This document shows positions 20,399 through 29,741 of a DNA stretch of 64,000 bases, one piece after another. The DNA is from Phytophthora colocasiae. Its lineage: Eukaryota; Oomycota; Peronosporomycetes; Peronosporales; Peronosporaceae. Below the pieces are notes generated by a model. The model was not told the origin of the DNA. It did not search any database and worked only from the letters and a program-made list of their open reading frames with translations. The stretch is taken from the NCBI GenBank assembly GCA_018806915.1, contig JAGKQI010000096.1:1984001-2048000 (forward strand), given 5' to 3'. The translations under genes were made by a program, and so were the position numbers. Position 1 is the first letter of the stretch. Each line of letters opens with the position of its first letter.

Positions 20399-23300
20399 TT
20401 GCGAGCACCCCGACGGATGAGACCAACGAGAGTGAAAGGCGAGGATGGCGATGCGCGGCGACTGGATGCAGAAGTGGCTGCCGTGCGACGCGTGGAAACG
20501 CTGACGGACGGAAACCTGAGTGAATTGATGGCGAAGATGACGGAAGAGGTGGCGATGCGTGACGCTGAGCGAGCGGCGCTATATCTGCCGACGGTGCGAC
20601 CGGCGTGGGCTTCTACGCGGTTCGTACGTGAAGAACGAGAGCAGCAAGAAGAGGCGAGTGTGCAACCAGAGACGGGGAACGGCAGTGGCCGACGTCCAAC
20701 TGGGGAAGGCGCGAAGGTAGTGGTGACTACGGACACGGTGGCTGCGGCGGACGCAGAGTCTCCAGGCAAGGCCGCAGTGAGCAAGAGTGAGTCGACGGCC
20801 GTGGCGGCGAAAATTGCGACCGTGGCGCTGGATGAAGAGAAAGCAGTGTACCCGGCCGATGTGGACGACGAGATGAAATCGAGTGAGACACAGGCGGTGA
20901 GCGAGGGTGAGTCGAGCGAAGACGACGGTAGCGACCGTCCCGGTGACTCTGAAGGTGACGTCGCTCGAGCACGGCAAGAACGGCGACGGGCGCGGAAGAC
21001 AATCAAGCAGCGGAAATTGAAGGCGAAGCAAGCAGCAGTACGAACCGCCATTCGCGAGGACGTTGAGGAGCGTGAGCGTCGGGCTACCGTGCAACACGAA
21101 GAACGCGCACGACAAGCGACAGAGGCACTGACGGCACTTGAAGAACGACGGCGGCAGCGTACGAGTAAGGACAAGAGTTCGGACACACAAACGAGGAATT
21201 TGGCGCGGGTGAGCCTCACCAAACAGCGGCAGTCACCTGGAGTCGGTGATGACGGACTGGAACACGTTGGCGCTGAGGACGGACTCCCGACAGCGATACT
21301 GACGGTGGATAACGTGCGTAAGGAGGTGAAGTTGGACAGCTGTGCGAGATACTCGATCGCAGGAACTGACTGGATGGCCCACGGAGACAAGGTGGCGAAA
21401 GTGGCGCCCGTGGACTACGTGGAGGGCATCGGTGGTTTCTTGCTGGACGTGGTCGGAGTGTGGCGTTTTGAATTTCGGAACGTGTACGACGAGTTGATAA
21501 GCGTGGAAGCTTTGGTGGTCTCGGGATGTACGGATGAGTTCCTTCTCGGCGTGGACTTCATGCAGGCACGTGGAGCAACGATGGACTTTGGGCGGAACGA
21601 AGTGCGATATAACGACAACGGCAGGGCGGTAGTGATCCCCTTTAGGACGACAGACAAGCAAGGCGGACGGAAGATTGCTGCTGTGAGAATTGCTGGGAAG
21701 GCACGGTTGACGGCACGGACGGTGACGCCGGTGGTAGTGTCCGTGACAGCAAAAGATGGTGAACGTGGGCTGTTTATCCCAACGCGAAACACGGGGGCAA
21801 TCATGTTGGCGGCGACGGTGACAACGGCGCGCGGTGGAAAAGCATGGGTTCCAGCGATCAATGCGAACGATCGGGCGGCGAACTTGCCGAACAAGCGCGA
21901 GTTGGGAACGTGGATTCCGGTGGACGATGACATGACCATCCTGGCGATGAATGACGGGCTGGGAACGAAGCGTTTGAACGACTGGATGAGCAAACTGGGC
22001 GACAGCCAGACGCCATTGAAGAACGAGAGCGAGGTGAAAGTGGGCACCAAGGATCAGGAAGCTCGTGAGTTGGTGTTGAAGTTGTTGCGTGTGTACCGGG
22101 GGTTGTCTGCGGACGAGAGTGACTGCCCTCCGGCAACGGCGTTAAACATCCACCATCACATTGACACCGGCGAGACGACACCGATTATGTTGAAGCGGCG
22201 TCGACAGGCTCAAACGGAAGACAAGATAATTGAAGAGAACGTAGAGAAGATGCTCCGCGCCGGCGTTATCGAAGAAGGAGATGGTGCATGGGGATTTCCC
22301 GTTGTATTAGTGCGCAAGAAAGATGGAGAAATACGCTTTTGCATTGAATATCGTGCTCTTAATAAGGTGACGAAAAAAGATGTGTATCCTCTGCCCCGGA
22401 TCGACGAGACGTTGGAGGCGTTGGGAGGTGCTTTACTCTTCACGACCTTGGATTTGAAAGCGGGTTACTGGCAGATATTGGTTGCGCCAGAGGATCGGGA
22501 CAAGACGGCGTTTACGACGAAGAGAGGACTGTACCGTTTCGTGAGGATGCCCTTTGGACTTACGAACGCGCCGTCTACTTTTCAAAGAATGATGAATCAT
22601 GTATTGAGAGGGCTCACGTGGAGCACGTGTCTAGTTTATCTAGATGACATTATTATTTTCACGCGTGGCGGGATCGAGCGGCACGTAGTGGAACTGGCGA
22701 CGGTGTTGGAAAGACTGTCGATGGCTGGGTTGACGTTGAAGCTGAAGAAGTGCAGCTTCACCATGCGATCGATGGAGTACTTGGGCCATGAGTTGAGCAA
22801 CGAGGGTGTGAGACCGGTGGAGCGGCTGATCACAGCTGTACGGGAGTTTCCGACGCCTCGCGACGCTCACGAGGTCAAGCGGTTTGTGCATCTGGCGGGC
22901 TATTATCGACGATTCGTGGAAGGATTCGGGTCGATTATGGCGCCAATGACAAAGTTGCTGAGAAAGAAGGTGGCGTGGGAATGGACGGCGAAGCAGGATG
23001 AAGCGTTCGAGAAGGTGAAAGCGATCCTAACAAGCAAACCTCTCCTTATCTATCCTGACTTTCGACTGCCATTTCGAGTGGTGACGGATGCGAGTGTTGT
23101 TGGACTTGGCGCATGTTTGATGCAGGACCAAGGCAAGGGCTGGCAACCTGTGGCGTATGCGAGTAAGGTTAATAGCGAGACCGAGAGCAAGTACGGTATC
23201 ACAGAACTGGAGTGTTTGGCGGTGGTCTGGGCGGTGAAGCTGTTTCGGCCCTACTTGTATGGGCGGCAGTTCGTCATAATTACGGATCACTCGGCCTTGC

Positions 23301-23734
23301 GGTGGCTGATGACGAGTGCGAACTTGACGGGCAAGCTCCATCGTTGGGCGCTGACCCTGCAAGAGTTCGACTTTGTAGTCGAGTATAGACCTGGAAGCAC
23401 TAATGTGGTGGCGGATGCGCTCTCGAGGGCTCCGGCGATTGGCGTGATGCGAGCAGCGGTTGGTAGAAGACGGCGTGCGCGGTTGCGGCGAGAAGCTGGG
23501 CAGGACCACCAGCAAAGGGCGCGATGCGAGCGGCGGTTGGCAAGCGGCGGCGGTCGAAACGACGGACGGCGAAACAAGGGCGGTCGAGGACGGCGCGAGG
23601 CGCTGCAGATGGCGATACGACGGGCGCTAATAATGAGGGAGCGAGCGTGGACGGCGTGGCGTCGGAAACGGGAGCGACTGCTGGTTCGCTCGACGTTCAG
23701 GACGGTGGCGAGGACGTGGACGAGAAGCCTGTAG
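20399..23734 (+). CDS. Gypsy Pol part 1: aspartic protease, reverse transcriptase, RNase H
   Basis: 1111 codons open. A charged N-terminal region is followed by a retropepsin-like part with LDSCARYSIAG around residue 310 (Asp-Ser where other elements have DSG or DTG) and FLLGVDFM. Reverse transcriptase follows with RKKDGEIRFCIEYRALN, FTTLDLKAGYWQI, MPFGLTNAPSTFQ and the catalytic YLDD. RNase H has VVTDASVVGLGACL, ELECLAVVWA and ITDHSALRW. The frame ends in an Arg-rich stretch where a short repeat of gcgatgcgagc...ggcggttgg at 23447 and 23524, offset by 77 bases, moves the reading into another frame (23524-24231). The integrase is in a third frame. No start codon near 20399 is certain; expression as a fusion with Gag would be usual. 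Confidence 0.9.
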   Translation: MRAPRRMRPTRVKGEDGDARRLDAEVAAVRRVETLTDGNLSELMAKMTEEVAMRDAERAALYLPTVRPAWASTRFVREEREQQEEASVQPETGNGSGRRPTGEGAKVVVTTDTVAAADAESPGKAAVSKSESTAVAAKIATVALDEEKAVYPADVDDEMKSSETQAVSEGESSEDDGSDRPGDSEGDVARARQERRRARKTIKQRKLKAKQAAVRTAIREDVEERERRATVQHEERARQATEALTALEERRRQRTSKDKSSDTQTRNLARVSLTKQRQSPGVGDDGLEHVGAEDGLPTAILTVDNVRKEVKLDSCARYSIAGTDWMAHGDKVAKVAPVDYVEGIGGFLLDVVGVWRFEFRNVYDELISVEALVVSGCTDEFLLGVDFMQARGATMDFGRNEVRYNDNGRAVVIPFRTTDKQGGRKIAAVRIAGKARLTARTVTPVVVSVTAKDGERGLFIPTRNTGAIMLAATVTTARGGKAWVPAINANDRAANLPNKRELGTWIPVDDDMTILAMNDGLGTKRLNDWMSKLGDSQTPLKNESEVKVGTKDQEARELVLKLLRVYRGLSADESDCPPATALNIHHHIDTGETTPIMLKRRRQAQTEDKIIEENVEKMLRAGVIEEGDGAWGFPVVLVRKKDGEIRFCIEYRALNKVTKKDVYPLPRIDETLEALGGALLFTTLDLKAGYWQILVAPEDRDKTAFTTKRGLYRFVRMPFGLTNAPSTFQRMMNHVLRGLTWSTCLVYLDDIIIFTRGGIERHVVELATVLERLSMAGLTLKLKKCSFTMRSMEYLGHELSNEGVRPVERLITAVREFPTPRDAHEVKRFVHLAGYYRRFVEGFGSIMAPMTKLLRKKVAWEWTAKQDEAFEKVKAILTSKPLLIYPDFRLPFRVVTDASVVGLGACLMQDQGKGWQPVAYASKVNSETESKYGITELECLAVVWAVKLFRPYLYGRQFVIITDHSALRWLMTSANLTGKLHRWALTLQEFDFVVEYRPGSTNVVADALSRAPAIGVMRAAVGRRRRARLRREAGQDHQQRARCERRLASGGGRNDGRRNKGGRGRREALQMAIRRALIMRERAWTAWRRKRERLLVRSTFRTVARTWTRSL

Positions 23735-24399
23735 AGACGATAATGAGGACGAGTTTGGGCGACGCGGTGGCCGGCAAGGACGGACGGCGACGACGGAAGG
23801 CGAGGACGGTGCCGACGGTCGACCAACGGGTGACTCGGGCCACTACGAGAAAGGAAGGCGAGCGGCAGTGGCAGGCGGAAGCAGAGCGTGCGCTGCGGGA
23901 CTTTGCCATGGACGAGAAGACGGACGGAGTTGCGGTAACGGCACAGGATTCGGTAGTGCACGGCGCGACGGCGGCGCACGAACGTGCGATGCTGGAAGCA
24001 GCGACAGAGACGGCGACAGGACGAGGAGCCGAGATGACGTGTGGCACGACCCCAGTACGGAACGAGGCGGACGTGGACTACGGCGACGCGGTGTTGACTA
24101 CGGACGCGGGCGATTCGATGGAAAACGGCAATTCGGTGAACCAGGCGAAGACGGCGACCGATGTAGTACGGCAGATGAGCACGGGCGCGCGGTACGGGAT
24201 GAGACTCGGAATAACCTGGTGGCGGACGTGAGTGTGGGACAGGAGCAAGCAACGACCGAGACGCACGGCACGACGGCGAGCAGGACGGACGTGAACCCTG
24301 GGGAAGGAAGTGACGAGCGACCGAGGGCGAATGCGGCGACGAGAAGTGCGGATCCAGCTCACGTACCGGCAGCGAGAGTGGACGACTCGGCGTTGGTGA

Positions 24400-26226
24400 A
24401 TGAGACGGTGGCTGAAAGCGAGTGACGATACGGCGGTTGCGCAGGTGGCGTCGGGTGACCAGTGCGTGGATGAGTCGACGATGGATGCGGCGTTGAGCGG
24501 GACGATGGAGACTGGCACGGCGGACACGTATGAGGGAGATCACCGGCGTCGGCGTGCAGCGGAAGCCGAGCGGCGACGGTTGACGGAGCAGACCCTGCAA
24601 GTTACTGACGACGAGATCCAGGAGGAGCAGGCGAAGAGTCGGTTGGTGCAGCGATTGCTAACCGAGGGAGAGTATCGAGGGCAGAAGGTGTCCAAGGTGT
24701 TCGGCTTAGTGTTGATTGAGACGGTTAAGGGACGACGGGTGATTCTACCCCCGGCGTTGTGGGCTGTAGTGTTCAAGGAGTGTCACGATTCGGTGTGGGC
24801 GGGCCATTTGCGGGCTCCGCACACTTACGCGAGGATTGCAGTGACGTACTGGTGGCCGGGACTACAAAACGAGGTGAAGAAATGGGTGCGCGGCTGTAGA
24901 GAGTGCGGCAGCAGGAAGGCGAGGCCCAGAGAGGTGGTGCCGCCGCTGCGTAGTATCCGAGGAGGTGACGTGGGCGACAGGTGGGCTTTAGACGTGGCAG
25001 GCCCATTACCCGCGAGCGTGATAGCGGCGGTGGAGTATGTGACTCGTTACGTGGTGGCGACGACGGTGGACCGGCACGTGGCGGAGAACGTGGCCGAGTT
25101 CCTGATGAAGGACGTGGTTTTGAAATTCGGGCCGTTCCGGGAGCTGTTGACGGATGGGGCACCCGAGTTGACGGGAAAAGTGATCGAGGAGTTGGTGACG
25201 ATGTTGCAGGCGAGGCAAGCAAACCCCGTGCCTTACCGACCCCAAATGATCGGCCTCGTCGAGAGATTTAACAGAACGTGGAAGGACATCGTGGCGACAT
25301 TCATGCAGGATGAAGAGCAGCGCGACTGGGAGCGTTGGGTGAACTTTGCGGTGTACTCGTACAATTCTGGGCGGCACTCGACGGTCGCATTGTCCCCGAA
25401 CGAGTTGATGTTAGGACGGCGCTTGAAGAGCCCGAACGAGTTATTGAGGACGACAGGACGAACGGAAGCTGGTGAGCTGAGCGCGTATCACCAGAAGTTG
25501 GTGGCGACGCTGAGGAGAAGTCACGAATGCGCAGAGAAGGCGAGGATGCGCGAGCAGCAGCGACAAGCTCGGCATTACGACAAGAAGGTGAGACGGCGAC
25601 GGACGTTCCGAACGAACGATAGGGTGTGGGTATACCGGCCGCCGAGAGGGCCGAAGGCGACGAAGTTAGCGCACCAGTGGATGGGGCCGCTGAGGATAAT
25701 TGAGGCCGTCGGTTACGACAACTACCTACTTGAACGAGAAGACACGGAGGGTGAAGGCGAACAAATTATCGCCCACGTATCATTCTTAGTTTCCTATCAC
25801 TACCCTGAAGATTGTCTGGTGGATGCGGCGAAGGACATTGCGGACGAGCTGCAGTACGAGAATGAGGAAACGGACGGTGACGCAAGACCGAAGGACGGCG
25901 AGACTGGTAGAACAACGAAGGCTCCAGTGCGCGAGGCGACGGGAACAGGAGGAAAGAAACGGCGTCGAAGAACAGTGGCGCGTGAAACGACAGGCGAGCA
26001 GCAGAACGAGCCTTTGGTGGAACTACGACGGCGAAGAAGACGGAACGCCGCGGGGCAATACATCCTGGAGTTCGAGCTCCAACCCGAACGAGAAGTGCGA
26101 CGACGATCAACCGGTCGCGTGTCCGAAGAGCATGATGGACGGCGCTGGGTATCGGTCGACGAGTACGAGAGACTGTTTAAGGACGGTAGAGTCGTGGAAG
26201 ACCCTAAATGTGGGGAAGGCGTGTAG
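24400..26226 (+). CDS. Gypsy Pol part 2: integrase
   Basis: 608 codons. The N-terminal zinc site reads HDSVWAGHLRAPHTY then CRECGSRK (H, H, C, C), and the catalytic triad D-D-E is in RWALDVAGPL, LLTDGAPEL and GLVERFNRTW. A C-terminal part resembling the Gypsy GPY/F-type module (HQWMGPLRIIEAVGYDNYLL) and a basic tail follow, ending 3 codons inside the right LTR. It is out of frame with the reverse transcriptase part, with a third-frame charged linker between (23524-24231). No chromodomain is evident. Confidence 0.9.
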   Translation: MRRWLKASDDTAVAQVASGDQCVDESTMDAALSGTMETGTADTYEGDHRRRRAAEAERRRLTEQTLQVTDDEIQEEQAKSRLVQRLLTEGEYRGQKVSKVFGLVLIETVKGRRVILPPALWAVVFKECHDSVWAGHLRAPHTYARIAVTYWWPGLQNEVKKWVRGCRECGSRKARPREVVPPLRSIRGGDVGDRWALDVAGPLPASVIAAVEYVTRYVVATTVDRHVAENVAEFLMKDVVLKFGPFRELLTDGAPELTGKVIEELVTMLQARQANPVPYRPQMIGLVERFNRTWKDIVATFMQDEEQRDWERWVNFAVYSYNSGRHSTVALSPNELMLGRRLKSPNELLRTTGRTEAGELSAYHQKLVATLRRSHECAEKARMREQQRQARHYDKKVRRRRTFRTNDRVWVYRPPRGPKATKLAHQWMGPLRIIEAVGYDNYLLEREDTEGEGEQIIAHVSFLVSYHYPEDCLVDAAKDIADELQYENEETDGDARPKDGETGRTTKAPVREATGTGGKKRRRRTVARETTGEQQNEPLVELRRRRRRNAAGQYILEFELQPEREVRRRSTGRVSEEHDGRRWVSVDEYERLFKDGRVVEDPKCGEGV

Positions 26227-27081
26227 CGGGTTGGATTGGGAGACGACGGCGGACGGCGAACCTAAGGACAGCGAACCTAAGGACGATGAGGAGAACGAGT
26301 CGACCATGAAGCGCGTGGTTGAAGGACGGCACCAGCACAGTGCAGACGGGGAGGTCCAACGGGACTAGGAACGACGAATGAGCATCGAGCGCAGCGCGCT
26401 GCTGAGCTGTTGATTGGGCGTTGATGCCTGCGGAGGGATTGCTCGACGGAGGCCGTGTAGCGGAAGTGGTACAACGCGAGGTACGCGCAGTGAGAGCGGC
26501 TGCACGGAGGAGCGGTTTTGATGGGCAGTTTGGAATTCGCCACCGAGGGCGCAGAGTTCGGAATTTGCCACGACGGGCAAAGGACGATTGAGGAATCGAG
26601 GAGAAGGGCGCAGAGACCCTTAGACGTGGACGTGGGGCTGCAAGTCTTCAGCGACTTCGAGAAGAAGGGCGCTTTCTGACGGTGGAGCGGGAACGAGGAA
26701 CTGGCGGACGACGATCGGGCTGGAGTGGCGCTGGACGTTGTTGGCGGGCTGGAACCTGGGGAACGACTTGGAGCGGAAGCGAGGAACTGGCGGACGACAA
26801 CCGGGCTGGAGTGGCGCTGGGCGTTGTTGGCGGGCTGGAACCTGGTGGACGACCTGCCGGACGAACCGTAGGAGACTCAGCAGTTGAGGTAGACGTGTAT
26901 TGAGAGGTTAATAAATAGGATCGACCGTACCGTGTTACGGGAGATCCGGCGCAGTACCAAGTGGGTGCTGTTGGCCAGTGGACGAGTTGAGAAACAAGTA
27001 AACGCCTGTTCGTCGCCCTAGGACGGCAGCGGGCTATACGACACGCCCAACTAGCCGGGCGAGATAAGAGGCTACGCTACA
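26222..27081 (+). repeat. 3' LTR of the Gypsy element
   Basis: Same length and ends as the 5' LTR and apparently identical except C at 26419 for T at 17287. Its end lies 152 bp before the ATG of the CLC gene, so LTR promoter activity could read into it. Confidence 0.95.
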
Positions 27082-27233
27082 AGTTCTTCGATCAAGAGTT
27101 TTGCTGTCGCAGCATTCGTGCCCGGTCGTCGCATCGCAACGTGACGGGGCAGCGCTGGAAATAGCTGCTCTGCGTAGTCTGGGCGGGGTGAGATCGAGGG
27201 GGCAAGGGCTCTCGAGGCAGTGACTGCAGCACG

Positions 27234-29651
27234 ATGGAGCCGTCAAAGGACATGCTCAACACTCCGACAGATGCGATGTTGCCTTCGTACGAGCGCCGCA
27301 CGGGCCGGATCGGCAGTTTACACGAATTCCAGCAACGCGCCGCTCGCTACGACGGTCCTAGTAATAATGACGAGAAGATCCTCCTCACTGACTTACTGAG
27401 GGACGAGAACTCCAGCCAAGTCTCAGATACTTACGTTGAAATTGCTGCTGTTGATCGTAGTAGTAGTGACGGCTCCGACTTTCTCGAGACGTTCAGGAAA
27501 TATGGCGGTAGGAAATCGGTCTCGGGCGTGTCGCTCTTTGGTGGAGAGAGAGGCCGAGCACTGAGTAAATGCACGTACTATCGTCGCCAACTGAAGGCGG
27601 TGGGCTTTTTGGTCTTGTTAGGAGTTATTGGAGGACCATTGAACTACGGTATTCGAGTGCTGTTCAACTACCTCATTGACCTTCGAGAATACGTCGTCAG
27701 TCAGACTTCGATCTACGCGTTGAAGCTCACAGTGTGGACTGCACATACCGTCGTCTTCTCAGGTCTGGGACTATTCTTCACACAACTAGCACCGGTTGCT
27801 GCCGGTTCTGGAGTCTCCCAGATGAAATCCATTCTTACAGGCATCGACCCGAGGATGTATCTGCCTGGATACTTCGACTTGTCCACTTTCCTGGCCAAAG
27901 TTGCAGGTCTCGTGTGCTCGGTTGGTGCCGGGTTAGTCGTTGGCACGGAAGGCGCGTACGTTCACATCATGTCCATCGTCACGCACCACCTGCTCAAGAC
28001 ACCCATGTTCCAGGGCTTCAGTGTGCATCTCAATGGACGACTCCAGTTACTAGCTGCTGCCTGTGCAGTGGGCGTGTCGTCCCTCTTCTCGTCGCCTATC
28101 GGTGGCGTCCTCTTCTCGATGGAAGTCACCTCCACGTACTACCTCATGTCCAACTACATTAAGGCCTTCATCAGTGCAGTCTCGGGAGCAATCATGCTGC
28201 GGTTAACGCTGGTGTTAGCGAAGAGCGAGTCCAACCTCGCGACGCAGGCCGTGCTGAAGACGCAGTTCCCTGCTAGCCCATTCAGTATTTGGGAAATCCC
28301 GCTGTACATGCTGTTAGGGGCCGTTCTGGGACTGTTTTGCACTGCAATGATGTGGTTCTTGCGCACAATTGCCGAGTGCAGATGTGCGTTCCGAAAGTCC
28401 TCTCAAACCTGGAAGAAGGTGCTGGTTACGTGGATTGATCCTCTGGTTGTAGCCATCTTAACTGCGGTGCTCACGTTCGTGCCTGGAGAGTACGCGCGAC
28501 ACAACTCCATGGACGACCTTGCCATTCTGTTCACAGAGGACGAGCTCCCGTCGGCGTGGCAGCAAGTGTCCAAGTATTACGCTCTCACCGTTCTATCGCT
28601 CGTCTTCATGTTCTTGTTGCCGCTGTGCATCACGTTGAAGATCCCGACAGGCATTTGGGTCCCGACGTTCATCGCGGGGGCTGCGTTCGGCCGCATGTTC
28701 GGAGAGATCGTCGCCGCCATTTTTCCCCGTCTCAATGTAATTCCTGGTACTTATGCTTTGGCTGGAGCTGCGGCTTTCGGAACGGCAGCTACTCGAGCTG
28801 TCTCCGTTGCAGTCATTACACTGGAGATCACAGCAGCGATGTCGATGATCCTCCCGCTCTTCTGTTCTTCTCTCGCGGCGATGGCATTGTCGAGTTTATT
28901 CAAGGAGAAATCTGTCTACGATACGCTGCTGATCGTGAGCGGGATGCCGTTCCTCCCCCTCATTGACTTTGAGCCGGCGATGACAGCCAGCGACATCGTG
29001 GAGCCGTGTTTGGTGTACATCACTAAGCGAACGACCATCGCCCGCATCCTGTTAGCACTCCAGCGCTTGCCACACCATGAGATTCCAGTAGTTGATAACG
29101 AAGCGACTATGGTGTTATTAGGCGTGGTGAGCGGCTCTCAGTTGCGGAGGTTTGTACGGAAACACTACGAGTTGAACGGGATCGGGGGCGTCGACGAGGA
29201 TCTCGGTGAAAAACCGCAGAACAGTACGCCGGCGCTGTCATGGGCCACACTAAAAGACAAACTCACGCTGAATACGAGAACCGAGAACACTGGCGGCTTC
29301 AATGGCATGGGGTCCGTCGACATCACGTATAACGCGCTATCATCGAAGCACGTGGTTGGCGCCGTCCCGTTCCTTATGGACGATGCCAAGATGCTTGGCT
29401 TGCTGAATGAAGGCTGGGACAGTATTAAGGCCGAGAAGCTTAACGCCACCGTGAAGATCACTGAGGGCCGGTTGTGCATCATCCGTCCCATGTCCATGAC
29501 CATTTCGAGCAACACGCCACTGGACGACCTGCACATGATCTTCACTATGTTGCGATGCGACCATTGCTTCGTATGTGACCATGGAGCTCTGGAAGGCGTC
29601 GTCACCACCAAAGGACTACTGCGTTCTGGTAAATTCACAGTTGCCGCCTAG
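27234..29651 (+). CDS. CLC voltage-gated chloride channel (copy 1)
   Basis: A single exon encodes 805 aa. The CLC core has GSGVSQMK near residue 190 (GSGIP site), GTEGAYVH near 237 with the gating Glu, and GIWVPTFIAGAAFG near 473. At the position of the proton glutamate of exchangers the sequence reads GGVLFSMEVTSTYY, with Val after the first Glu as in animal plasma-membrane CLC channels; I infer a passive Cl- channel rather than a Cl-/H+ antiporter. About 10-12 hydrophobic segments lie between residues 120 and 560. Two CBS-type domains occupy the C-terminus (from about 585). The Gypsy element interrupts its 5' flank. A tandem paralog follows 90 bp downstream in the same direction. Confidence 0.93.
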   Translation: MEPSKDMLNTPTDAMLPSYERRTGRIGSLHEFQQRAARYDGPSNNDEKILLTDLLRDENSSQVSDTYVEIAAVDRSSSDGSDFLETFRKYGGRKSVSGVSLFGGERGRALSKCTYYRRQLKAVGFLVLLGVIGGPLNYGIRVLFNYLIDLREYVVSQTSIYALKLTVWTAHTVVFSGLGLFFTQLAPVAAGSGVSQMKSILTGIDPRMYLPGYFDLSTFLAKVAGLVCSVGAGLVVGTEGAYVHIMSIVTHHLLKTPMFQGFSVHLNGRLQLLAAACAVGVSSLFSSPIGGVLFSMEVTSTYYLMSNYIKAFISAVSGAIMLRLTLVLAKSESNLATQAVLKTQFPASPFSIWEIPLYMLLGAVLGLFCTAMMWFLRTIAECRCAFRKSSQTWKKVLVTWIDPLVVAILTAVLTFVPGEYARHNSMDDLAILFTEDELPSAWQQVSKYYALTVLSLVFMFLLPLCITLKIPTGIWVPTFIAGAAFGRMFGEIVAAIFPRLNVIPGTYALAGAAAFGTAATRAVSVAVITLEITAAMSMILPLFCSSLAAMALSSLFKEKSVYDTLLIVSGMPFLPLIDFEPAMTASDIVEPCLVYITKRTTIARILLALQRLPHHEIPVVDNEATMVLLGVVSGSQLRRFVRKHYELNGIGGVDEDLGEKPQNSTPALSWATLKDKLTLNTRTENTGGFNGMGSVDITYNALSSKHVVGAVPFLMDDAKMLGLLNEGWDSIKAEKLNATVKITEGRLCIIRPMSMTISSNTPLDDLHMIFTMLRCDHCFVCDHGALEGVVTTKGLLRSGKFTVAA

Positions 29652-29741
29652 ATATTGAGAGCATGAATAAATGAAGCATTTTGACACGTTTGGAGCAAAG
29701 TCTTTGGGACATGAAGAAGCTTTGGCATTCCTGCTCTCGTG

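Larger units (their letters stand above)
17090..27081 (+). mobile_element. Full-length Ty3/Gypsy LTR retrotransposon, very young insertion
   Basis: Two 860-bp direct LTRs begin TGTAGCG and end CGCTACA, perfect inverted ends. The host bases AGTT occur immediately before (17086-17089) and after (27082-27085), a 4-bp target duplication. A primer-binding site starting TGG follows the left LTR at 17950 and a purine tract (tgtggggaagg) precedes the right one. Internal order is gag, protease, reverse transcriptase, RNase H, integrase, which defines Ty3/Gypsy. The LTRs differ at one position that I found (T at 17287, C at 26419), so insertion was recent. Despite this, gag and pol are split over several frames. 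The element lies between the flank of GMC copy 2 and the start of a CLC gene. Confidence 0.95.

Noticed and set aside
18182..24600. Long minus-strand frames (up to 450 codons) inside the Gypsy element
   Set aside because: Antisense shadows of GC-rich gag and pol; no domains, very high Arg/Ser/Pro.
28556..28966. Frames in other phases inside the CLC genes
   Set aside because: Overlap strongly supported channel sequence; no independent start context or homology.
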